Shown piece after piece: positions 25,768 through 39,308 of a stretch of 64,000 bases of DNA (positions within the stretch are counted from its first letter, which is position 1; each line of letters opens with the position of its first letter). Under the pieces are notes generated by a model. The model had not been told where the DNA came from. It saw nothing but the letters and a program-made list of their open reading frames with translations, and searched no databases. This DNA comes from Paraphysoderma sedebokerense (Eukaryota > Blastocladiomycota > Physodermatomycetes > Physodermatales > Physodermataceae): positions 124,001 to 188,000 of the forward strand of contig JAHLJZ010000033.1 of assembly GCA_025602915.1 (NCBI GenBank), in the 5' to 3' direction. The translations under genes and the position numbers were made by a program.

Positions 25768-28700
25768 ATGGACTATTCCTCACAGCTCGAACTGGCCTCT
25801 GCTATCCTAGCCGAGAAGTCGGCCGGAGCGAAAGTTCAGGCAAAGTAATACCAGCACACCATCAGATCTATCTTTGGTATTGGAATGCATGTACTAACTC
25901 TGATCTTTTTGATCTTGGCTTCTAAAGAACGACATCCCTCTCCGCATTTGACTCCAACGATTCGCTTCCTCTTCAGTCCATTGGCAAGTCAATGAACGAC
26001 ATGAACTCTTCTAATAATTCCAACTCAATATCCCGGAAGGAATCAAAGGCATCTCTCGATGTGATCTCAGAAGAAATAGAGTATACTCCTCAAGTAAACT
26101 TAGACGTGACAGATACTGTCGAAGTCGGTGAAACGCACGAAACTACACTTCAATCAGATTTAGATCATAATATCAAATTAAGTCCACATTATGTTGACTC
26201 TTCCGGATTAGAATGGAACGAAGCCGTTCAGCATTATAGAATGAATTTGGTCCCTCAGGATGACAGCACTCCGCCTTTGCCTCCGAATTCAGGGTCCGAC
26301 GACGAACAAGAACTTCAAAGAATCTTAGCAAAACCAACTACCGAAATAGATAATATAATAGCAGATGCAGATTCCTCTATCTCATCTCTCGATGTAATTC
26401 CGAGTACGGATTTGAGCGCAACATCACCTATTCCGGGCATTTATCCATCCCAACCAATTTCAGCCTTTGACGCATTAGGCGAGTTAGAGCACGAAAATCC
26501 TCGGGCATCCTTAGTTCAGTCTGAGAGCGATAATTCATCGTCCGTCGAAGGCGGTTCTGAATCATGTAGCATAAAAGATTCCTCGCAGAATCCAAGCAAT
26601 GAACTCCGCTCCAACACCCCGACTACCGCCGAGTCCACTCCTCCCAATTCCACTCTAAATTTGTACGACATGCAACAACTTTCAAATCGTCTCTCATCAT
26701 CTCAGCAAGAATCAGGTGTAACGTCCGGCTCTGGCTCTGGCTCGAGTTCGTCACTCTCTGAAAGCGGTAGAACTTCTTCCTTGAGTTACAATGTACGATT
26801 ACACGCTTGTTACATCAGGAATGATAGGATATTTACCTTTTTATTTATGTTTTTGCTTTTTGTTGTTTGGGTTGATTCAGCCATACGTTACCGTTCCTGG
26901 TCTCACGGGACTACAAAATATGGGTACGTTGATGTGCTTCAAAGTTGTGCTCGTGATTGTATATTCAAATTCCTTGGACCCTTAGGTAACACATGCTACC
27001 AGAACACCATTTTACAATGCTTATCTAAGACAGTACCTCTGATCGAATATATTCTAAGTCTCGGTTATCTAAGTGATATCAATCGAGACAATCCCTTGGG
27101 TAGCAAAGGGGTCTTTATCTCAGCTTTCGCAGAGGTCATTAATCAGATTTACGGGGAATCACCGTATTATACGCCAAGTGACTTCAAGGTGACCTTTCCC
27201 GTTCATTTCTATAAATATTAGGTGTATAGGTCGCGCTGAATTGTGAGCATTCTTGCTAACACGATTTTCAGACTACGGTTGATAAACTGTCGTGCACTTT
27301 TGATGGAAACGATCAACAGGATGTGTTAGACTTCCTTGAATTCTGCTTGGATAAGTTGCACGAGGATTTGAATCGAATCTTAAAACGCCCGTACAAGGAG
27401 ATTGGAGATTATGATGACTCTATTCCTGACGAAGTAAAATTTTCGTTTCAATCTTGCACTGCTAAGTTCATGTAAACTGATGGGTTCGTACCCTCTCCAA
27501 TAACAGGTTCATTCGAGAAATCAATGGGACTACTTCAAGTCTAGAGAAGATTCCATCATCATTGATCATTTTCAAGGACAGTACAAGTCAACATTACGTT
27601 GTCTTCAATGCGACAAAGTCTCTAAGACATTTGATCCTTTCCGGGTACTGAGTGTTCCATTACCAGAGGAACCGGAAGTGTATCAGTTCATCATGATCTA
27701 TGTAAATGGATCTATGATCAGGGTAAGGACTCTTGATACTGCTTTGTCTATCTTATTTCATCCCCAGTAATCAATAATTGTGCTGTCCATTTCAACAGTA
27801 TGAAGCACAGGTACCTCAAAATGCTACGGGTGCCTATTTGAAGCAATTGATACTGGATTACTCTGAACCAAAGTTATCTGCTGAAGAATTAATTGTAACT
27901 TGTGCAGATGATTTAAGTCTGTCTGTTATTGATGATGCAGATATCATTTCACGTACAACACGCGGCAACTCAATTCTAGCGTAAGTCTCCTTTTTGTTAA
28001 GCAGAATGAAACCCTGCGATTAATTCTTCCCATCTTTGGTAGATACCAAATCCTTCCACAGTACGTCAAAATCGTGGTATCGCATTACTTCCACAGAGGT
28101 AATGGTGATTGGTGCGGTCAACTCATTCCAATGGTCCTCAGCATCCAGCCTGGCCGTGTAGAAAAATTCTCGCATCTCTATCGACATGTATATCGACGCC
28201 TGAAGTAAGACCTCTTATCTTATTCATGTGTGGAGAGTAATGTACTAAATGGAACTGTTAATACCAGAGCGATAATTTCCTTTGAGGAGATCGACGATAC
28301 TGCCTCGCAAGAACCTGCCTTCTTTATTTATCCAGAGAACGACGTACGCCATGATTACCTCCCACTTACCGAATATGATCCTCCCGAAACAGAACCGAGG
28401 CCGAGGCAAATAAATTGGGATGAAAAAGTAGCGTTACTAGATGGTCAAGAGTTTTTCGTTATTTGGAAGCCAGAAGTTGCATCAAAAATGATTCCACTGC
28501 GTGAGAAGGTGAGCCCACTTTTGTCTACAGAATTGAGTTGGTTTGAAGCGGGTTCTAATCGTATTTAACTCTGCAATTAAACGTTGTTAGGTGATTGATG
28601 GAAATCCGTCCGTCCTATCTCGACAGCCAATTATTCCAGCAGACGGCTTAAATTTGAATCATTGTCTGCAACTTTTCGCAAAGGAAGAAGTCTTAGAAGG

Positions 28701-29875
28701 AGATGAAGCTTGGTAGGACTTCACATGTTCTGGTATCCTCTAGTGCCTCACAGCTAACATTATGCTGATTCTCTACAGGTATTGCCCTCGTTGCAAGTCA
28801 CCGCAAAACGCGAAGAAGCAACTATCAATCACACGATTGCCTAATATACTGGTGATAAACCTAAAACGCTTCGCAGTGATGAACGGCATGTACGGCTACC
28901 CGATCAGACAGAAGTTAGAGACATCCATAAGCTTTCCTCTAAAGTTCGTAATCTTATTTCCGACACATTGAATTTGTGTTCAGCTATTAAACTTCGACCT
29001 TTCTTCACAGAGATTTGGATATGTCAGAATATGTCGAAAATTTCGAAGGCAAAAACGAGGATTGTATATACGATTTATATGCCGTCGCGGTTTGTACTTT
29101 ATTTCTGTCAATCCCTTCAGCTCACATACAGATGCTAATGGATGATACCTTTTCCCTCTGTCCTACCAATCAGAACCATTGGGGCTCGATTTACGGTGGT
29201 CACTACACTGCCGCATGTAAATATAGCCAACTATTTTCAGCGAGCGGCAAAGATACCCCCAACTCTACCGACTCGAATGTCAATTTGGACGATATTTGGT
29301 TTGAATATGACGACTGGAAAGTCGAACGAATTGATAATCCCGAAAGTGTCGTTTCCAAACAGGCTTATTTATTATTCTATCAGCGTCGAAATATGGCTAA
29401 ACCTCAAAAGCAAAATAGACATAGGCACATGGATTTGTCAGACGCCGAGTTGCAAGACTTAACCAAGGAGTTGATGAGAGGCTTAAGCATTCACGAAAGT
29501 GAAATGACCTTGGTGGCAAATGAATCGGATATAGCCCCCTCCAATGTTATGGATGATGCCGTCACCGATGAAACTTTCATGACATTACCCAAAGATGATT
29601 TGCCCTCCGTTATCGAATCCCAGCCGCATTGGTCTTCAACCTCTGCCCATATTTTTCCTGATTCATTGAAATCACATTCGGCCGACTTGCCGACTGCTGC
29701 TGAATTGAACACTGTATCCTCAACATTGATCAGTTCTGATAGCGTCGACGAACTTCTCGAACAAGTCAAATCAGTAGGTTCTCCTCACCCTCTGTATTCA
29801 CCTCCCCCAACCAGACGTGTCGTTGTAAATCCTAAAGCAAGCGTGAGCATAGAATCGTTAGCGGAAGAAGCGTGA
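25768..29875 (+). CDS. Ubiquitin-specific protease (USP/C19 family)
   Basis: Thirteen exons: 25768-25844, 25928-26792, 26881-26923, 26986-27188, 27272-27433, 27507-27722, 27799-27980, 28043-28204, 28268-28508, 28591-28712, 28779-28943, 29011-29089 and 29174-29875; 1072 aa. About 310 N-terminal residues are Ser/acidic and disordered. The catalytic Cys box is GLTGLQNMGNTCYQNTILQC, split by an intron within the MGN triplet. QQDVLDFLEFCLDKLHEDL follows. Zinc-finger pairs are LRCLQCDKVSK and WYCPRCKSPQNAKKQ. The His box is NHWGSIYGGHYTAAC and the end is QAYLLFYQRRN. A long insert (exons 7-9) with a ubiquitin-like stretch lies between the two catalytic halves, as in Ubp12/USP4/USP15. It removes ubiquitin from substrates. 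Cys and His are present. Exon 11 ends at a weaker GTTCGT donor. Confidence 0.9.
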
Positions 29876-30404
29876 ACATTTTAGAAGTAAATCAACTTTC
29901 TTGCACGCTGCCTTTTTTGCTTTGAACGGTGTCAGTCGGTTTTGCTTTTTTGTATGTATATAAAAGATATATGTTTGAACACCTAACATCTTGAAAATGT
30001 GATCTGAAATTTGTAATTGTCGATGTGATGCTTTTATATTTGAATGTGAACATATACTCTGTATCCCTGGATGAAGCGGCGTAGATGATGATATAATAAA
30101 CTGATTTATAACTTTCACCGTTGGTGGGCCGTCATGTGTTCACAGATATATGTTTGAAATCAAGTTTAAGCTTAGCAAGCAAATTTTATTTCAACACATG
30201 GTAGTAATAATTGCGATTTCGAAGAATCAAGGGATATACAATACTATTGCCGCTTTTCAGATTTCAGACAGGCGGAAATCTTCACACTCTCCGAATACAA
30301 TTTTAATCCTACATATTATACTTGACACAACAAAAACAAGCCATACTTCTATATTTTCGAATCTGACGTGTAAACAAAACGGCCAAATTACAACGAAAGC
30401 CAGA
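29876..30404. other. Convergent 3' region between USP and Ufd4
   Basis: 529 AT-rich bases between two stop codons facing each other. It should hold both 3' UTRs. No gene or RNA recognised. Confidence 0.55.
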
Positions 30405-33400
30405 TTACGACAAAAGGAAACTTCCTTGGCCTTCTTTGATTGCCGTCAACAATTTCTTTTTCATGACTTCCAATGAAGAGTAATCCGGTAGTTTTAGATA
30501 ATTCACACAGGTCATAACGGAGGGTAAATAATCGTCGGCTGTTAATGGTGATTCAACGGATTTTCGAACGATCGTGAACGCGGGATTTAAGTTTTTGAAA
30601 CCTAGAAACCACGGAAAGGGTGTAAGAATAAAGACGTGGTGAAACAACTTGAAAAGTGCATAATGGAATACTTTACCTCCAATCGGTAGTTTAGGTGAAC
30701 CCGTCAACCATTGCGAGAATTCTCGTTTTTCAGCACTGCCTAATTCTGATAGAACTGTAAGCAGATTTTTAATGGTTTTGCTGTTCATCGTGTAACCATG
30801 ATCTGCTTTGACTGCTTCAGCGAGGGCTAACATTGGAAAACGAAGGACGTTAAGTTACCAAAATATCAAGTTAAATATGACAGAGTTTGAATACAAACCA
30901 TCATAACTCCAATCTTCTTCACCGCTACCAAACATCATCGATAACTCTTCTTCTGTGAACAATTTCAAATCGTCAACCGGAAACACCAGATTAAAACCTT
31001 CTTTGAACGATTTAAATTGTTTCTGGACACCAGTACCCACTGTCGTATTGATAACGCCTTGTATGTACTCTTCAATGTTAAATATTGTCACAGAGATTTC
31101 GGATCCCTTTGGCTAAATCCACGTGTTAGTTATTCTTTTATTTCGAAGAAGAAAGAGTGTTAGATAATTTGAATTAACATACCTTCAACTCTACCTCGTT
31201 GTATCCCGGTAAAGTAAAGTCAAGACACAAATCATCAACAGCAACATCCTTGATTCTGATTTCTTTAACCTTTGATTCTTTATCTGCGTTACTGAGCGTG
31301 TCATCAGCATATACTTTTTTCTTAAGCACAACATATTCCTGAAGACTGACGAGTGATTTGTGCAATTGTGGGTCAATGTCCTACATTAAAAAGTAAATGT
31401 ATAAGTACCATTAACGTTACTAAATGCGAGTAAAACAATTCACTACCTTTAGTGCGTACAACCCAAATGACGAGCTAGGGGAGAATAATCGTTTGAAAAA
31501 GAATATACTGAATGGAAGATCAATCAATCGAGAATCAAGCATTGCCTTCGCGCAAAAAGTACCGAGCGTTTTCCAAAGCTCTAATCTGTTCCTGTAGAAA
31601 GGTAAGACATAATTGTGAGTAACGCATCAGAAAATCTGAGCTTAGCAATGGTTCAGATATACTTACTTTCCGTCTTTCGTATCCGCAAAGTCTGTCGTCA
31701 TCGGCGATGGAAACAATCCCAACGCGGAAATGACGTACTCTCCTTCCGATGGTTGCTCATCTCTCCACATATTCAAGCCCTTCTTCCTAAATTCTTTTGA
31801 TACAGAGGAATAAAACTCTAGTGTAGGACCTAATCCAGTGCCTACTTCTTCAAAATATTCAATCTCTAGCATTGACCTTTCCGGACCAAACATATTCATG
31901 ACCTTTTTGGCTGCTTCGAGCATCTTTTGTCTCTGAATTCTAACTTTCTGACGTTGCACTCGGCCAAGAGGGGGCTGCTCGTCTCTTCTGTCGGACCCAG
32001 TTCGACTGTTCCAACGCTGAATAATTGAAAGGCGTATTAATACTTGTTATAACACCAAGGCGAAAAGAACACAAAACTTACATTAATAGACCGTGAATAA
32101 CCGAAAGATGTACTTTGTAAGAACAACTGTCTTGTTTCAAAGGGAAACAAGAAAGGGAGTTCTTTCGGCAACGACAATGCCCAATCTGGCAAGCACGATG
32201 AAGCAACCAAAAGCGGTTCCTCCAGTTGTCTATTCAGCTTGGCTGTGAGTTTAGGATTAATGAAATATGCCGGCGGTAAAACAGAGATTGCACATTTATC
32301 AGACTAAATAAAAGTAACATTTAGTATAATTAATCTACCAATAGGCGCAAAGAAAAATTCCGATGATACAAACCTGAAATAAATCTGTGCCCTGCGAATT
32401 GAGATTGTAGAGAGATCGAAGAATTACCAAGACATTAGCAAACACTTCGTCTTTAGCCAATGACATCGGTAATTCTTTAGTGAATAGATTACGGTTGGAG
32501 TCAGCTGAATCACAAAGCGAAGATGAAGATAATGACGTCGTCTTTTTGGGTTTTGGTCCAGGTACTCGCTTGTACTTCACAGTATATACATTAGACCAGA
32601 CACTTCTTGATTTCGTGGGGAGATCTGGAGTGGAACATAAGATTACATTAAAATCAAACTTAAAAGATATTATACTCTTAAATACGTACTTTCTTCAAAC
32701 ATATGAACTGCGGCGTAGATTGTTTTGTCCGATTCAACTGGTATATCACCAATTGAAAACTCAAGATGCCAATCTTGACTCGAAGACGGCGCCATGGTGG
32801 ATGACAACGATGGATGGGGAAGCCCCGAACTGGATCCTTTGGATCGTTTCCTACTGCCGCTGGTTGGCGGGACAGATGAACTCGATGTCGAGGGTCCAGG
32901 AGTAGAGGTTGCCTCAGGTTCTTTCGGTTTCTCTTTATCATCAGGCGAGGGCGATGTCACCGGTTTCTCTTTATCATCAGGCGAGGGCGATGTCACCGGT
33001 TTCTCTTTTTCTTCTTCCTTAGACGGGGTAGATGCTGCAGCAGCTGGGACAGTATCGCTGGATGAAGATTCAATAGGGGTTCTGGCATCGTCCGTTTTCA
33101 AATCGACAACGCTATCTCGTCGCGGTGTATCTGTGTCACTTGCATTACTAGACAAAGACCGTCGTGCACCAAAAATGCTATCCAACAACTAACAACCGTA
33201 GAAAGCCATGTCAGCTCAAAAAAAAGAAGACTTAAATAATCACAACACAATACATACATCGGTTTCACTATCTTCGTCACTGTCGATCTCACCATCACTT
33301 GTCCCACCCAGTACTTCACTCACGCGAGACGCAAAAGACCGTAACTTGTCTTTCAGCCTCGATTCCGCCCTTTGCTGATTTGCAGATGACCCAGTTGAAG

Positions 33401-36400
33401 GAGACTGCGGTCCCCGAGCTTGACGACTTCCAATTCGAGGACGAAGAAAATCGTCAAGGGCACTGAAAGTTGCAATAGCGTGAACAGAAACGAGAATGTT
33501 GTTGCATGTTCTAGGTACATCGGGGTCATCTAGCAGGGAAAAATGGTCAAGATGCTTGATCGCGACGAAAGGAGGTAATATAATTGTAGGTACCAGAAAC
33601 CAACTTAATTTTGACCTGTCTCGCCAGCATACTAGTGCTTCCAACTCTTCCGTCGTCCATGAAGGAGCCACTGCCTCCGGTAATTGTAAACGGTTCTAAT
33701 CTTGAAGTTAACTCTTGTAACCGTTTAATTAAGTGGGCAAAAGGACGGTGATTATCCGATTTTGCGTCCGCGGATTCATTCGACATGAAGATATCAGCGA
33801 ATGACTTCAGCCGGTCAATTTGGTCGGTGGCATTATGTTCTAAATCTCAACTAATTCAGTATACAAAGTGACCAGAAGTAACAAAACATATAAGAAGGAG
33901 TAAATTACCATCACCTACGGCCGTAAAAAATTGGACCAAAGCCAACAACACTCCACTTCCTAAAAACTCAAAAGAGCTCATCGTATCTTCACCACTGCGT
34001 AAGTGATCTCTCAATTTTAACAACGCTGAATTAACAGTTTGAGATCCCCGTTCAGCTTTCGTTTGACTTACAACCTCAGCAATTTGCTTCAAGTCGTTCA
34101 TGATAGTTTCTGCTTTTGTAACTGTAGCCTGATGATTATACTTTTTCATAAAGTCTTTCGAAGTGTGGATAATCCAGTCTCTTATCTGCGCTGAGCCGAG
34201 ACCCGGTCCATCACCAGAAGAATTATATAAAGCATAAGATGAAGAAGACGGATTAGGGGAAGCTAAACTGGTGTAGTAAGGCGATGAACGAAGGAGTGTG
34301 AGAGTTTGGTTTTGGAGTTTTTGGATGTTAGTTTTAAGGGATTCAAGGCGAGCTTTAGAAAATTCTGAACCCTGTGAGGTAGCCGTGATATTGTCGGATT
34401 CGGTGGGAACGGAACCAGACGACGAAGCTTCTGCTGATGTCGGTACTTTCGCTTTGCCTTTCTGTTTATCGTCGGATTTGTCTTCGGTATTATCAGACAT
34501 TCGCTCATCAGCTTCAACTGATTGTATAGCATCCGTTTCCTTTTCTGTGTCTGCTTTCTCTATTTCCTTTTTCTTCTGTTCCTTCTTACTGTTCCTTTCA
34601 GCATAACTCTCTGCCTCATCAACGGCTTCCGTGGCTTCTAAAAGTGCTTTCTGTAATTGATCCAAATTCTTTCGCAACATGATGTTGGAATTGTCATCTG
34701 TTTCCATCAATTCGTCACCCTGATCCTGAGCACTTTCCTCTGATTCAGTCAGCCCGCTTGGAGGTCGACTTTTAACAAGCTGTCTAGCACTGATTTTGAC
34801 CTTGTTCAGGTTCTTTACGAGACTCTCTAACTGTCGCGACATTGCCAAAGCGACTGTCGATGATGGTGGGTTAGAAAATGCTGTGGTCGGAGATGCTACG
34901 GTGGGAGCATCCGTGGAAGTTGTGGCAACATTCGCGCTATCTACGGAGGTGTTACTGATGGATTCAATTTCGTGCATTACACCTTGTCGGCGGAAATGTG
35001 TCTGGTATATCTCCTAATGTTCAAAACAAGAAGTTAGTAATGCTTATTTGACATTGATGATCGATGAAAACGTACGGGTAATTTTTCCATCATTAAGCTT
35101 GCCAATTGCAAAGCTGCAACTACCAAGGTGGAGTGTTCTTTCTGAGAAAGTATGTTTGCCAAGAAACTGGCAAATGCAACGTTCTACATAGCGATTGGGT
35201 TAGATTACCAGCCTAAAATCGCCGATAAATTGTGACAACGCACCCTCACTACACCGACTAATCTTTTCTCCTCAGTCCAGCAAACAATTTTCAAAACTGC
35301 AGTCATGACCCGTTGTCGGACTCTCAAATTGACGCTCGCCTCAAAGACATGGATTAGAAGGGGTAAAAAGACCGAATTGAATTTTGTTACGATATCCATA
35401 TTTTCATGTAGTAACTTGACACGTTGATCGTTCAAAGCTTGGACAGACATGACCGTCGAATCAGAGATCGGGCGGGTAGGTGAAGCGGGGAGCTCATCTT
35501 CACTGTATGAATCGTGATCTTCTTCGGAACTGATTTCTTCGTCATGGGGATAACCCTCCGCGGGATGTTCGTCTCCGTTGTTATTTTCACCCTCTTTTTC
35601 TACATCCTCCCCCTTGGCTTTGTCTTCAGTGGAGTCAACCGGTTCTTGCTCATCATCACCTTCATTTCCGGTTTGATAATCCACATCCATTGCATCCTTC
35701 TTCAATTCCTTTGCTTCAGTTTCTTTCTTGTCTTCGCTGTGTTTTGAATTAGCCGAGTCAGCAACTACATCTGAATCGTTTACATGTCCTTCGACTTTGG
35801 CTTCAGACTTTTCAGTATGTCTGCTCCCGGCGCTATCTCCAGCAGCAGCAGCAATTCCGTTCACCAGAGCACTCTCCGCAGAATTTAATTTAGTATTAAA
35901 TATACCATCTTTTGGTAGCGCTGGTAGAATCTCACTAACAACGCCCAAAACGTCCACTATCCATTCTTTTGGTCGGCTCAGAACGGCATTCACGAGATCG
36001 TATTCTTCCATTTGATCAATCTCATCTACTTGATCCTCGGAGTCGTTATCAACGTCTGTGACGTTAAAGTCGGCACTACTACGACCGGTAATAACCATGT
36101 GCAACGTTTCGACTAAATTGAGTTTGACTAGCGAGAATGAAATATTCGGAGATGATCTCGTAACCGTGGAAAGAAAGCGTAGCAAATGTGTGTGGATCGG
36201 GGTGTTTGAAATTTGTGTGCTGGAGGATACCGTTGGCGCTGACGAAGGTGTTGATGGGGTTTGAGGAGCTGCCGAGGACGTGGATGCTGCCGAGGTTGAT
36301 CCGGACACAGAAGCCAGAATCTCCAGAATTTTTTTCAACAGAGAATCGCTCATTACGCCTTCCAATTTATCGACTTTCCAGCGTAAACCTTCAGCTATTC

Positions 36401-38595
36401 GCACCCAACAGAAACATGAAGACTCCAAAACTTTTTGATCGGAGCTGTTTAGTGTAGTTTGGAGAATTGGGGCAACTTCCTTTAATTGGTCGTAACAATC
36501 CAGAGGAATATTGCGGCAGCAGTTAGCTGCAGTCGTCATTGCGCTTCGTTGAGTATTTGTACTGAAAAAATCGAGATATTGAAGCAAAGCGACAAGTCCA
36601 CCCGACTTCACGATTGCAGAGGGGTATTCGACGGAAATCTTTTCAAGTGTCTACACATACATATGGCAGCATTTGTTAGAAAATTCAAAGAAGAGCGAAG
36701 AAAAAGGCGACATACACTAAGGACCACTTCAGCTAAATCAATATATTCTACATTTTGTAACTTCCCCACCAAATGCTTGACTCCTCCAGCGTAAACAATA
36801 TTTCCGGCTGAGCCAGGCAATGCTTCCATTAAATTCGTCATACACCGACACGCAAGAAGCAATAACTCTGGATTCATGCCCTGTCCGTCGGCGCTACCCA
36901 TTCCCCCACTCATGTCGATACCCAGGGCAGCGGGATCAAGCAAGCCAGCTTGAATCATTTCCCGAATTTCGGGATCAAGACCTGGAGGGAGTGATGGGCC
37001 GCTTCCGCTGGAGCTCTTCGCTTGCGTAGCCGGATCAAGTATTCTCACAAGCTGTTTAACCAGTCCATCAATGACATTACGGGGAGGTCGGTTTTCTTCG
37101 GTGGGGGACGGTTCTGTTTCTGATGATGAAGAGTCGTTACCAGAACCCATAGTCCCGGATGTTAACATTGTGACCCCTATCAACTGCTCTTCAGTGGCCA
37201 CTGAGAGAGCTTCAGCTAATTCTTGAAGCGCAACTAATTGAAACGACTGATCATTAGAGCTGAGTTGTTGATAAATAGTTTTGAGACGGTTGGTGAGGCC
37301 CGACGAACCCCCGACTGAATAACTGCCAAGTCCCATCAAAAAAGAACGGAAAGACGAAGCCTCGGTGTTTTGAGAGGCCGAAGGAGCAGCGGTGTCAGCG
37401 GCTGGAACGGAATTTACATTGATATTCGGACTAGCGTCTGTTCCAGTAGGGTTATTGGTTGGATCGGCCGGTTCTGGTCCAAGCGAGGGACTCGTTCGGC
37501 TTTTCATTCTTTTGGTTCTCTTTCTGTTTGATTTAATTGTCGCCTGAGCTGCTCCCTCTTCTTCGTCGCTCGAAGCCATATTACCGGTCTGTAACTTTTC
37601 GGGAGAGCTCTGCTTTCGTTGTCGACTAGATCGTCGAGAATGTTTGTTCTCTTCCGTATTTGTTGTCAACTTTTCTTGACTACCGGAAGAGGATACTGAA
37701 CAATTGTCGTCTTGTGAATCCATGACAACCTTTTCCTTTCCTTTTGCTGATATCGGAGTGGGAACTTGTCTAGTTTTTTTATTGGAATAAGAGGATGAGC
37801 GAGTGGAGGAACGTGTGTTACCGTCGTCCGTAATTGCAGCTTGAGGCGAGTTTTTCTTCGATATCGGTACCTTCTTTCTGCGCTTACTTGATTTTGATTT
37901 CGAGTTGTCTTGAGTGTTTGGACTGTCGAGAGGAAGGTTGTGTTGGTCAAGCAAGAGCTGATCGAGTTCTCTTTTTCGTTTACGATTCGAGACGGAAGAA
38001 GTAGACGTTGAGGACGCTGGAGTTGTCGAAATAAAACTCGGTAGAGAGACTGGGGCCAAAGATTCAGAAGTGGAAACGGCTGTGCTACGAGTGGATCTTT
38101 TCGAAGTTTGTGGAGACGAGGGACCAGAAGCTCGTTTACGAGTTCTGTTGGATCAGGTCGTGCCGATTAAAAATTATAAATGAATGAGATAGCGAAAATA
38201 AAAAGATTGATGTTGTCAGATCGAGTTATGTATTTGACGCAAGATTTCAATTTTCCATCCAATATACAATTCATAAAAAAGTCTAAGCGACCGCAGAAAC
38301 AATAAAACTAAGAAAAACATGAATTGGAACAATTGTCGTATTACCGTTTCGAGCTCAAAGAAAAAACCGGTGATATTTCAGTAGGCTGTGTAGCTTTTCT
38401 CTTTTTGGTCTTGACGGTAGGCGAGGCCGATGGAATTCGCAAATCTAAAGTTGAAGTGTTGGTTGACGACGAAACAGATGACGATGCGGTTCGACGAGAT
38501 GAGCGACGAAGGGTAGATTGTTCAGAAGAGGTAGTTTCAGAGGGCTTTTCAGATAAATCAGAGTCGGTTTTGAGAGATGGGAGTTCAGTTTCCAT
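30405..38595 (-). CDS. UFD4: Ufd4/TRIP12-type HECT ubiquitin ligase
   Basis: Very large minus-strand gene. Exon 1 is 38345-38595 (METELPSLKTDSDLSEKPSE; an in-frame stop lies just upstream) and exon 2 begins at 38144. The N-terminus is a Ser/Lys-rich disordered region, then armadillo-like repeats (FQLVALQELAEALSVATEEQ, and the NVEYIDLAEVVLSVCRLFLR stretch), then acidic linkers. The HECT domain is at the C-terminus: EVGTGLGPTLEFYSSVSKEF near 31850, ELSMMFGSGEEDWSYDGL near 30920, and the catalytic Cys in LPSVMTCVNYLKLPDYSS near 30500, ending EGQGSFLLS. The Cys block and tail match TRIP12/Ufd4 closely. The enzyme polyubiquitinates ubiquitin-fusion and N-degron substrates. I see no WWE domain. The frame appears intact. 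Confidence 0.93.
32926..32997 (-). repeat. Perfect 36-bp tandem duplication in Ufd4
   Basis: Two identical 36-nt units (32926-32961 and 32962-32997) encode PVTSPSPDDKEK twice in the disordered acidic linker; a third, diverged unit begins just after. The length is a multiple of three, so the frame is kept. Its perfect identity suggests a recent slippage event. Confidence 0.9.
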
Positions 38596-38798
38596 TGACT
38601 TGGATCTAGGTCGAATAGGGGATTGGACTTAATCCATGGATGGAGAAGTGGAGGGTGTGGATGGATTGTGTGTGGGACGGGGATGAGCGGGAAGAGTGGA
38701 GAGAGGGAGTGTCGAAGAAAGGAGTGAGATGGAGAGTATGTCTGGGCGGTATCAGACGGAATTGGAGGTGGAATGAGCGAAAAAAGTCGAAATATTAA

Positions 38799-39308
38799 TT
38801 AACGGTGAGGGAACGGCCGCAGAGACAGTTCGCACGCTTTATTCGTCGGTGGACACACTTTTACACTGCAATACACATCTACCATCCACACCGCTCCATC
38901 CCCGTCCACATTGCCAATTGCCATACGTGCTCTCGTAACCACAACTCTCACCCCACTTCTGTTATCCAAAGGCATGTATTCAGTATATCTATATTCGGGG
39001 CTGCCGATCTGAGCCAGTGAACAGTCCATACTCGCGTTCACCCATTCACCATGCCGAGTGAACGACTTCAGTGCAATCCTCATCTGCACATATGTCATTC
39101 CACCGTAAACTGCATCACAACTGGGAATCGAATATATCCAAGTAGTCCCATCTGGACCCGAGAATACCGGCTCTACCTTCACTCGGACATGTTCGGCTTT
39201 CAATGCCAACTGTTCTGTTGTCAAATAGAGGCGTAGTGGATTTGCACTTGAAAATAGGGAACTGGCAGGAAAGATTAACGCTGCTCGATTCGGCCTACGC
39301 TCATTCAT
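38799..39308 (-). CDS. Orphan 169-aa protein of unknown function
   Basis: Open frame from ATG at 39308 with a balanced globular composition (Val/Tyr/Trp strands, seven scattered acids and bases per 50 residues, several Cys). Segments such as GTTWIYSIPSCDAVYGGMTY and AVWMVDVYCSVKVCPP suggest a beta-rich fold. I do not recognise a family. It lies on the same strand as Ufd4, 204 bases upstream of it, and divergent from the carbonic anhydrase. It might be one exon of a longer gene, since no clear promoter is visible, or a chance ORF, but the length is unusual for this AT-rich DNA. Confidence 0.5.
   Translation of the reverse strand: MNERRPNRAALIFPASSLFSSANPLRLYLTTEQLALKAEHVRVKVEPVFSGPDGTTWIYSIPSCDAVYGGMTYVQMRIALKSFTRHGEWVNASMDCSLAQIGSPEYRYTEYMPLDNRSGVRVVVTRARMAIGNVDGDGAVWMVDVYCSVKVCPPTNKACELSLRPFPHR

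Noticed and set aside
28205-28237. A 33-nt intron in the USP gene
   Set aside because: A 63-nt intron (28205-28267) ending at a better acceptor keeps the same frame and fits the size of the other introns.
32794-33192. Plus-strand 132-codon frame with repeats
   Set aside because: Complement of the repetitive acidic linker of the Ufd4 gene; the coding strand is clear from the flanking exons.
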